A stretch of DNA of 64,000 nucleotides from Rubripirellula sp. (GTDB taxonomy: Bacteria; Planctomycetota; Planctomycetia; Pirellulales; Pirellulaceae). The notes beneath the pieces are model-generated. The model searched no databases. It was given only the letters and a program-made list of their open reading frames with translations, and had not been told where the DNA came from. Where the stretch lies: positions 1 through 64,000 of the forward strand of contig JAQWPZ010000228.1 in the NCBI GenBank assembly GCA_029245125.1, written 5' to 3'. The position numbers and the translations under genes are program-made. This document shows positions 58,406-64,000 of the stretch, one piece after another; position 1 is the stretch's first letter, and each line of letters opens with the position of its first letter.

Positions 58406-58675
58406 TCAACGCCCCAGATAAGCGTCGATTTGGTCAGCTTTTCTCAACAAGTAGGGGACATGCTGTTCCGTCGCCTGAATCAAGCGTGTTACTTGCCGCA
58501 TCTGCGTCGTGAACTCTTCACTGAATTTTCGTTGCTGTTCATCACGCCAGGTTTGTTCGAGCTGATTCATCTGTGATGCTAAACCGCTGGAGCGCTGCTT
58601 CATTTCTTCAGAAAATTGGTGCAGATGAGCAGCGAACTGACGCAGGTGTTCGGGATCAACAACGGCTTGGTTCAT
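58406..58675 (-). CDS. WXG100-like small helical protein (89 aa)
   Basis: 89 residues with the size and shape of WXG100 (ESAT-6-like) proteins: two long helices joined by a turn. Helix 1 runs about 6-38 (VDPEHLRQFAAHLHQFSEEM), the turn is at 39-46 around Trp43 (LEQTWRDEQQRKF; W-R-D replaces W-x-G), and helix 2 runs about 47-85, ending in LRKADQIDAYLGR. WXG100 proteins are exported by type VII secretion systems as dimers; the FtsK-type ATPase is not in this window. The call rests on fold-like pattern, not on a strict motif match. ATG 58675 is preceded by AGGTCCCGTT. It overlaps closely with the downstream coiled-coil gene. Confidence 0.72.
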   Translation of the reverse strand: MNQAVVDPEHLRQFAAHLHQFSEEMKQRSSGLASQMNQLEQTWRDEQQRKFSEEFTTQMRQVTRLIQATEQHVPYLLRKADQIDAYLGR

Positions 58676-58712
58676 AACGGGACCTGTAAGAAATTAACGA
58701 AGCCAAATGGTC

Positions 58713-59582
58713 TTAGTGGGATTTCGACGCTCGCAAATTCGCGAGTTCTTGTTCGGTATGTTGCAACTGCTGCTGATATTGCAGCAGCGTCTGCTGCACG
58801 CCTAACCGCTCAGCGACTTCACAAAGCAAACGCAGTGCGAGCACGCGGATCGGTAACGGTGCAACCACGGCACGACGCATCGCTGCGGCACGCAACGCGA
58901 CCATCGCATCGATGTCGTTGCCCGATTGCAACAAGCAACGCCCGCGAAGCAAATAGGCTGCCGGAGACAATTCATCCATCTCCAATACATCATCAAGTTC
59001 GGCTATCGCGTCGCTGAATTCATCGGCATCATACATCGCCTCTGCCAACGAAACGCGAAGATGGTGCAATAAAGGGTTGCGTTCTAAACGTGCCCGACAG
59101 ACCTCGATGCGTCGAGCCGCCCAATCGGCATTGCAGCGTTGCAACTCATGCTCTGTTTCAACTGTATCGAGACGAGCGGCGAGCTCCGTTACTTCCCTCA
59201 ACTGTTGCAGCGAACGAGCCAGCATCGCTTCCTCTAATTCCCACCGAACGCCCTCCTCGTCAGGAAAGATATCGGCCGCTTGTCGCAAGATCCGCCGCGA
59301 ATCGGCCGGTCGGTTTTCAACGCGATAAATCCTTCCCAACTCAAGGTAGGCCTCCAAATCGGTCGGACTTTGCTTGAGGTGGTGCTCCAACGTCTGCCGC
59401 CGCTCGAGTGTTACTTTCGGATTGGACTCGTCGACGGCCCGATCACCTGCTTCGTCTGGGTCAACAGCCGGGTGACGACGGAGCAATTCCTCTGGTTTGA
59501 CAGGCCGCCAACGCCCCCCTTCCATCGGGGGCAGACCTTCCGACGACTGTCCGTCAGCTGTGGTCGATTCTTTGTCAGACAT
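58713..59582 (-). CDS. TPR protein upstream of the WXG100-like gene
   Basis: 289 residues from ATG 59582 (MSDKESTTADGQSS). The N-terminal ~60 residues are polar and possibly disordered. From about residue 65 the tetratricopeptide pattern appears: TDLEAYLELGRIYRVENRPA, DSRRILRQAADIFPDEEGVR, LHHLRVSLAEAMYDADEFSD, SPAAYLLRGRCLLQSGNDID. Such repeats bind partner proteins. The gene ends 37 bp before the WXG100-like start, on the same strand, so it probably heads the operon. A codon further upstream (59615) is in frame but would only add a weak extension. Its role with the WXG100-like protein, such as assembly scaffold or chaperone, is a guess. Confidence 0.8.
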   Translation of the reverse strand: MSDKESTTADGQSSEGLPPMEGGRWRPVKPEELLRRHPAVDPDEAGDRAVDESNPKVTLERRQTLEHHLKQSPTDLEAYLELGRIYRVENRPADSRRILRQAADIFPDEEGVRWELEEAMLARSLQQLREVTELAARLDTVETEHELQRCNADWAARRIEVCRARLERNPLLHHLRVSLAEAMYDADEFSDAIAELDDVLEMDELSPAAYLLRGRCLLQSGNDIDAMVALRAAAMRRAVVAPLPIRVLALRLLCEVAERLGVQQTLLQYQQQLQHTEQELANLRASKSH

Positions 59583-59810
59583 GAAACAATCCCAAGGCGA
59601 ATCGAACCCGCTCATTCAAAAGCTATCCGCGGGCCGAAGCTCCATTGTGAACCACCAGTGAGGGAACCGCAAATCCGACTCAGCACCTGGGAAAACACCC
59701 CACTGTCACCGGCGAAAAGTGCCGTGTAGGCCCGCCCAACAAGCTCGTCTTGCCATTTACGGCCCAGCAGGAACGGACTGCTCGATGGGCCGCTGCCGGG
59801 TTGCGGCCCG

Positions 59811-59898
59811 ATTTTTTGCGGCCTGATTTTTTGCGGCCTGATTTTTTGCGGCGCGATTTTTTGCGGCGCGATTTTTTGCGGCGCGATTTTTTGCGGCC
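59811..59898. repeat. 15-bp tandem repeat, about six copies
   Basis: Units start at 59811, 59826, 59841, 59856, 59871 and 59886: ATTTTTTGCGGCCTG twice, ATTTTTTGCGGCGCG three times, then a partial copy. The block ends 42 bp from the alcohol dehydrogenase stop (59941). Each unit carries T6 followed by GCGGC, so every unit has a T-run. Although 15 is a multiple of three, neither strand reads as a convincing protein. Confidence 0.92.
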
Positions 59899-59940
59899 AA
59901 GCTCACGCCACCCGAGAGATCGTCAGATACACAGAGCGCC

Positions 59941-61098
59941 CTAGCGAACCGACTCCGAGACTGTTGACAGATAGAGGCCCCGCGTCCGCTCCTCATCGAG
60001 TGGGACCGGATTGAAGGTGCCTGTCCATTGTTTCAAGGCATCCTGAACGTAGGTGTCGATCCCCTCTGCAGGAATCGACAACTCGTCGAGCGAAATTTTC
60101 AAATCGGCCTCTCGCAACCATCCCACCACCATCTCCGCCAAACGGTCAGGTGCCTCTTCCTCCGAAACGGTCGGATCGACCTCACGCACCAATTCGGCGT
60201 ACCAGTCTCCATGAACCGAACCGTTCATCCGAATGACAGCCGGCAACATCATGCCGACCGCTTGCCCATGAGTGATGTCGTGACGAGCGGTCAGGGGATT
60301 GGCCGTCGCGTGCGCGGCTCCCAGCATAGAGGTTTCAATCGCCATCCCGGCCAAGCAGGCACCCACTTGCATGTGGCAGCGTGCTTCCAAATCATTTGGC
60401 TGCGTAAGGACACGCGAAAAACCTTGGGCAAGCAGCCCGAAAGCACGGCGGCTGTAGGTTGTCGAGATCAAATTGCGTCGTTTGGAAACGTATGTTTCAA
60501 TCGCATGCGAGATCGCATCGATTCCCGTTAGAGCAGTGACCGACTCGGGTTGCGTCAACGTTAACGTGGGATCGAGAATCGCAATGCGGCAGGCAGCTCG
60601 CTTGTCACCGCAGGCCATTTTCACGTGCGTTTCGGAATCGCTGATCAAAGCAAATGACTGTGCCTCGCTCCCGGTTCCACCGGTCGTCGGAATAGCGATC
60701 ATCGGCAGCATGTCCGAGGTTGCTTTACCAACCCCGTGATAATCATGAATTCGGCCACCGCACGAATAGACAAAGTTGATCCCCTTACAGCAGTCCATGC
60801 TGCTGCCACCCCCCAAACCTACCAACAGATCGGGTTTGACCTCTGCTGCTTTCCGAACCCCCGCCTCGACCATCTCGGAGGTTGGATTTTCAGCGAAATC
60901 ATGGAACGATGCGACCTTGATGCCGGCGTCGTGCAGCGATTTTAGCGCCGCCGCATCATGCCCAGCTTCCATGATCCCACGATCACTTACCACCAAGACA
61001 CAGCGGGGACGGTAAGAAGCCGCCAGCTCGCCCAATTGCGAAATGGAGCCTTCGCCGAAAATAAACCGGGTTTGGTTATGTATATCGAAAGATTGCAT
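59941..61098 (-). CDS. Iron-containing alcohol dehydrogenase
   Basis: 385 residues, a group III (Fe-type) dehydrogenase. The nucleotide-binding half contains GLGGGSSMDCCKGINF and IPTTGGTGSEAQSFALISD. The metal site uses residues in GIDAISHAIETYVS (Asp and His), GAAHATANPL (His) and HDITHGQAVGMMLP (His). It should interconvert an alcohol and an aldehyde or ketone with NAD(P); the family is broad (butanol, 1,3-propanediol and lactaldehyde dehydrogenases), and the substrate is not predictable. ATG 61098 (MQSFDIHNQTRFIFGEGS) is the natural start. Its upstream neighbour is the sulfatase on the same strand, 332 bp away, likely a separate transcript. Confidence 0.94.
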   Translation of the reverse strand: MQSFDIHNQTRFIFGEGSISQLGELAASYRPRCVLVVSDRGIMEAGHDAAALKSLHDAGIKVASFHDFAENPTSEMVEAGVRKAAEVKPDLLVGLGGGSSMDCCKGINFVYSCGGRIHDYHGVGKATSDMLPMIAIPTTGGTGSEAQSFALISDSETHVKMACGDKRAACRIAILDPTLTLTQPESVTALTGIDAISHAIETYVSKRRNLISTTYSRRAFGLLAQGFSRVLTQPNDLEARCHMQVGACLAGMAIETSMLGAAHATANPLTARHDITHGQAVGMMLPAVIRMNGSVHGDWYAELVREVDPTVSEEEAPDRLAEMVVGWLREADLKISLDELSIPAEGIDTYVQDALKQWTGTFNPVPLDEERTRGLYLSTVSESVR

Positions 61099-61430
61099 GG
61101 GCGGTCAGGCCGTGGACGGGGTGGGAATTCAAAGACACCTTAGAGATCCGGCCAGTCAGTGGCTAGTTGAACCAAACCAGTTTTACCATCAACCGGTCAG
61201 ACAGCCGTCATTCAGCGGCCCTACCGCTAGCCATCAAAGCCTTTTCCACGGCAATGCCAAGCGAGCCAGCTCCCCATAAGCCAGCTCCCCATAAGCCAGC
61301 TCCCCACAAGCCAGGCCGAGCTGATACGAGCGATTCGCGTTTCAGGGGCATCGCGGCAAGATTCCGCCGCGTTCCGCCCGGGAGGCCGGATCTCTGCGGC
61401 ACAGACAGCGTTGAGACCGATTCAAAACGC
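61099..61430. other. Spacer with 15-bp tandem repeat
   Basis: No gene is supported. It should carry the alcohol dehydrogenase promoter on its left and the 3' end of the sulfatase transcript on its right. The repeat at 61266-61310 is the only structure seen, besides a loose inverted word near 61361-61390. Confidence 0.45.
61266..61310. repeat. 15-bp tandem repeat, three copies
   Basis: CCAGCTCCCCATAAG at 61266-61280 and 61281-61295, CCAGCTCCCCACAAG at 61296-61310, then the start of a fourth copy. Confidence 0.92.
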
Positions 61431-62849
61431 TCACTCAGGGCGAAGTGAGCTCAGATCAAGATCATCCTTCATCTGCCGCTGCAAGGCCTCTAATTGGCCG
61501 AACAAGTCTCGGACCAATCCTCGATTCGACTCGTCGTCAGCAACATCCTTCATTTCCAATGGATCTTCCTGCAGGTCGTACAGCCGTAATTTCTTCGCCT
61601 CTGGGTACACGATCAACTTATAACGATCAGCTCGGATACTACGTTGTTTGCCGAGATAGCCGCCATAAATCGCCTCATACGGACTGTCGGCTCCGTCCAA
61701 CAATGGTAACAGGCTGTGAAACTCGACATGCTCAGGTTGATCGACCCCCGCCAATTGAAGTGAAGTTGGCATGATATCTTGCAAGTAAACAGGCTCGGCG
61801 ATCTGACGTCCCGCTTTCACCTTGGGGCCGACGACCATCAGTGGCACGCGCACACTGTGGTCATACAAATTTTGTTTACCAAACAAACCATGCTGCCCGA
61901 CCGCCAAACCATGATCGGCGGTGAAGAAGATCCACGTGTTGTCGGCCTTACCGGATGCTTCCAGCGACTTCAGAATTCGCCCGATCATTTCATCCATATG
62001 TGTGATGATGGCGTAATACTCTTGGCGATGGACTTTGACCGCGTGATGAGTTCGCGGGAACGGTCCCAAACGCTCATCTCGCAGTCGTCGCCCCGCACCC
62101 ATTTCCTCGGCAAACGGATAGATCGGTAAAAAGTTGGCCGGTACCGCGACGCTTTCTAACGGGTAACGATTCACATACTCCGCTGGTGATTGCCGGGGAT
62201 CATGCGGTGCGTTGAACGCGAGGTACATAAAAAACGGCTCGTCTTCAGCCGATGCTTGTTCGAGAAAATCATCGGCATGGTTGGCAACGACCTCACTCCA
62301 ATGCGTACCCCCTTTCCAAAATCCTCCGAATTTTGGGTCCGAGGGTGACCAAGGATCGCTGCCATCGGCGGTCGGTCGGTTGTAACCTGCCTCGGTCTGA
62401 TTGGGCATGCCGGGCCGCACATCGCGGGCGACGTCAAAGGACTTCTCGGCGCTCGCTTTACAATGCCACTTACCAGTCATGTAAGTTCGATAGCCAGCGG
62501 ATTTCATATACTCACCCCACCAACGTCCCGCCTCGCGTTCCGCCTCGGAACGATTGTGAATCGCCTGTGCGTTCCAAATGAAGCGACCCGAATTCAACAT
62601 GGTGCGACTGGCGACGCAAACCGCACCACTCCACGAACCCATATTGAACGCATGGGTGAATGTCGTTCCTCGACGAGCAAGTTGGTCGAGATTGGGAGTT
62701 TGAATACCCTCGCTACCGAGAGCCGCAATCGTGTCGAAACACTGATCATCGGCAAAGATAAACACGATATTCGGACGATCCTCCTCGGCCGAAGCCAACG
62801 GGAGTCCCATACCAAGCAAACACAGTACGAAAAAGCAATGTTGCAACAT
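61431..62849 (-). CDS. Secreted sulfatase with CxAxR maturation motif
   Basis: 472 residues. A signal peptide (MLQHCFFVLCLLGMGLPLAS) is followed by the sulfatase core: PNIVFIFADDQCFDT (metal-binding Asp34-Asp35), TPNLDQLARRGTTFTHAFNM, then C78-V-A-S-R82. The Cys is converted to formylglycine by FGE; the usual motif is C-x-P-x-R, and Ala in the third position is a known variant. Further motifs are GYRTYMTGKWH and FFTADHGLAVGQHGLFGKQN (metal-binding Asp and His). It should remove sulfate from polysaccharides or other sulfate esters outside the cytoplasm; the substrate is unknown. Planctomycetes have very many such enzymes. ATG 62849 starts the signal peptide. Confidence 0.94.
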   Translation of the reverse strand: MLQHCFFVLCLLGMGLPLASAEEDRPNIVFIFADDQCFDTIAALGSEGIQTPNLDQLARRGTTFTHAFNMGSWSGAVCVASRTMLNSGRFIWNAQAIHNRSEAEREAGRWWGEYMKSAGYRTYMTGKWHCKASAEKSFDVARDVRPGMPNQTEAGYNRPTADGSDPWSPSDPKFGGFWKGGTHWSEVVANHADDFLEQASAEDEPFFMYLAFNAPHDPRQSPAEYVNRYPLESVAVPANFLPIYPFAEEMGAGRRLRDERLGPFPRTHHAVKVHRQEYYAIITHMDEMIGRILKSLEASGKADNTWIFFTADHGLAVGQHGLFGKQNLYDHSVRVPLMVVGPKVKAGRQIAEPVYLQDIMPTSLQLAGVDQPEHVEFHSLLPLLDGADSPYEAIYGGYLGKQRSIRADRYKLIVYPEAKKLRLYDLQEDPLEMKDVADDESNRGLVRDLFGQLEALQRQMKDDLDLSSLRPE

Positions 62850-62933
62850 CGAATGATCTCAGCGGACGCCAGCGAAAACAGGAGAGTATGCCAGCTCTTA
62901 TCCTAACCGAGATCACGCCCTCGCGGTGCAGTC

Positions 62934-62963
62934 ACACTGAAACAGGCAACACTGAAACAGGCA
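62934..62963. repeat. 15-bp tandem duplication
   Basis: ACACTGAAACAGGCA at 62934-62948 and 62949-62963, perfect. Confidence 0.92.
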
Positions 62964-63129
62964 ATGTCCCCAGAGCCTTTCCCAACCTTGCAGCCTTTTC
63001 CGAGCCTCGATGTACGGGGCCGTCAGCCACAGCCTCCGCTGGCTCTCGGTCGACGGTCTAAAAAAAGCAATCAAACAGCTCGCGATCGCAGATGCCATGA
63101 TCCCGTTCTAAGCCGGGCTAGCACGACAA

Positions 63130-63161
63130 CATGTTTGCCAGGACCCATGTTTGCCAGGACC
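63130..63161. repeat. 16-bp tandem duplication near the stop of the next gene
   Basis: CATGTTTGCCAGGACC at 63130-63145, with the second unit at 63146-63161 matching except at its last bases. The block ends about eight bases before the stop codon of the 231-residue hypothetical gene (63170). Confidence 0.88.
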
Positions 63162-63169
63162 CAGATCGA

Positions 63170-63865
63170 CTACGAGTGCCGGGGTAAGTAGAGATCGACT
63201 TGGTCGTCACCGAAAATCCGATACTTCACCCCGTGCCGCCACAGTTCGAAATAGGGCGAGTGAGGATCACCGACCGCAGCATCCATTGTTTGATAGAGCG
63301 GCCACATCAGATAATCGCGGACCATGTTATCGCAAGCAGTGAAGTAGTACGCAGGACGAAGGAGTTCGGCGTAGGGTCCACCTTGGATTTTCTCCACTAA
63401 ACCGGGCACACGCTGTTGGACTGTCGAAAGTAATCGCGACTTTTCTTCCTCCCGCTTGGGATGCTTCGGCGGGATCCCTTCAAGCACGCGTATCTTTGGC
63501 GTCGGAACAAGCGTTTGATGGGTTTCCGTGTCGCCCACATGCAGAGCCAACTCGGCGATCCCTGTCAGCCATTGTGTTGCCAGGGACTCGGCAAGCTTAG
63601 GATCGAGCGGTAGCGGTCGGCGGACCACGAAATAGGCGTCGCGACCGCCCTGTGGTCGTCGATCGTCCCCAGCAGCGGCATACAATCGGCCGAGCCTTTC
63701 GATCAACTGATCTCCCACATCGAAGTCTTCATACAACCCCGCGATCGCAGCCCCATCCGGACGAAAAACCTGGAAGAAGCCGATCAACGAGTCAGCATCT
63801 AACTCGGTTTCCGGCGCGACACACGCCAAATCATGAAAGCGTCGTATGAGAGATTCGGTAGACAT
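63170..63865 (-). CDS. Conserved hypothetical protein (231 aa)
   Basis: A soluble protein without signal peptide. It opens MSTESLIRRFHDLACVAPET and continues with an alpha/beta pattern: LIGFFQVFRPDGAAIAGLYE, ESLATQWLTGIAELALHVGD, ELLRPAYYFTACDNMVRDYL, ending WRHGVKYRIFGDDQVDLYLP. Tyr, Trp and Asp-rich segments suggest an enzyme or binding fold, but no family is recognised. The ATG at 63865 overlaps the stop of a gene entering from the right (TGATG), so the two are translationally coupled; an in-frame TTG lies one codon upstream. Confidence 0.72.
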   Translation of the reverse strand: MSTESLIRRFHDLACVAPETELDADSLIGFFQVFRPDGAAIAGLYEDFDVGDQLIERLGRLYAAAGDDRRPQGGRDAYFVVRRPLPLDPKLAESLATQWLTGIAELALHVGDTETHQTLVPTPKIRVLEGIPPKHPKREEEKSRLLSTVQQRVPGLVEKIQGGPYAELLRPAYYFTACDNMVRDYLMWPLYQTMDAAVGDPHSPYFELWRHGVKYRIFGDDQVDLYLPRHS

Positions 63866-64000
63866 CAAAGTAGTGGTTCACGAGGGTGTTCTTCTACCTT
63901 CATCCTAGCCGTGAGACAAGCAATGCTCCATCCGAGTGAAATCGGCACGACTGCAGGAACCGGCATCCACACCAACGTCGCGGAGTGCCGAAACAACCGA
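63865..64000 (-). CDS. C-terminal end of a membrane protein gene (partial)
   Basis: On the minus strand an open frame enters at the right edge (first complete codon at 63999) and ends with TGA at 63865-63867. The 44 visible residues include a hydrophobic stretch (ATLVWMPVPAVVPISLGWSI) followed by a polar tail ending HPREPLL, as in the last membrane helix and cytoplasmic tail of an integral membrane protein. The stop overlaps the ATG of the next gene (TGATG), which supports it being real. The identity cannot be told from so short a piece. Confidence 0.55.
   Translation of the reverse strand, partial: RLFRHSATLVWMPVPAVVPISLGWSIACLTARMKVEEHPREPLL

Larger units (their letters stand above)
62850..63169. 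other. Spacer with two tandem duplications
   Basis: No gene is supported. It should carry the sulfatase promoter at its left. Two duplications lie here: 15 bp at 62934-62963 and 16 bp at 63130-63161. Confidence 0.45.

Noticed and set aside
59757-59996. Minus-strand frame reading AAKNRAAKNQ
   Set aside because: It is a translation of the 15-bp tandem repeat and overlaps the end of the alcohol dehydrogenase gene.
59811-61310. Possible CRISPR arrays at the tandem repeats
   Set aside because: Units are 13-21 bp and directly adjacent, with no spacers of constant length and no cas genes.
1-64000. tRNA, rRNA or mobile-element genes
   Set aside because: No cloverleaf with the TTCGA-type T arm beside a CCA-end stem was recognised, and no transposase or integrase motif was seen. 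A tRNAscan or covariance-model run would be decisive.

Overview
The window looks like chromosomal DNA of a planctomycete, probably a marine Pirellulaceae member close to Rhodopirellula. The reasons are a paired gene for a planctomycete-type cytochrome (PSCyt1/DUF1549/DUF1553) and a DUF1501 protein, a secreted sulfatase, a dockerin/cadherin-like secreted protein, several families I know mainly from planctomycetes, and long spacers full of short tandem repeats. No rRNA, tRNA, CRISPR array, transposase, integrase or phage gene was recognised. Assignments come from reading the sequence, without database searches.

Layout. 1-3.1 kb: the 3' end of a dockerin protein, a small membrane protein and a LysR regulator. 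3.2-9.3 kb: glutamate synthase gltB-gltD. 9.9-16.9 kb: a Pro/Ala-rich lipoprotein, then on the minus strand a pseudouridine synthase with a long basic tail coupled to pyrK, a small lipoprotein and manA, with tatC divergent from manA. 17.1-20.4 kb (minus): class II fructose-bisphosphate aldolase and a YjhG/YagF-type sugar-acid dehydratase. 20.5-25.0 kb: the cytochrome/DUF1501 pair. 25.1-26.3 kb: a DEAD-box helicase. 26.9-31.3 kb: a complete ribose-type sugar ABC importer whose permease carries a large insertion. 31.4-34.7 kb (minus): a soluble histidine kinase and a coiled-coil membrane protein. 35.5-42.8 kb: a seven-gene type II secretion/type IV pilus-like operon (pseudopilins G, H, I, J, K, then GspL/PilMN-like and a fused PilO-like protein). 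43.1-45.9 kb: a NitT/TauT/ThiXYZ-like ABC importer. 45.9-49.2 kb: a divergent Ser/Thr kinase and an ABC-2 exporter pair. 49.6-53.7 kb: a TIM-barrel sugar isomerase/epimerase-like gene and a very large TolC-like lipoprotein. 54.3-59.6 kb: planctomycete proteins of unknown function, including a minus-strand TPR / WXG100-like / helical-protein cluster. 59.9-64.0 kb (minus): iron alcohol dehydrogenase, sulfatase, an unknown protein and the 3' end of a membrane-protein gene.

Most genes are housekeeping or nutrient-uptake functions. The parts that stand out are (i) tandem duplications of 13-21 bp, each with its own sequence, in most spacers and often touching or entering the 3' ends of genes; (ii) the WXG100-like cluster; (iii) the PilO/cadherin-like/PilP-like fusion closing the secretion operon; and (iv) enlarged versions of standard proteins (TolC, TatC, sugar permease, pseudouridine synthase).
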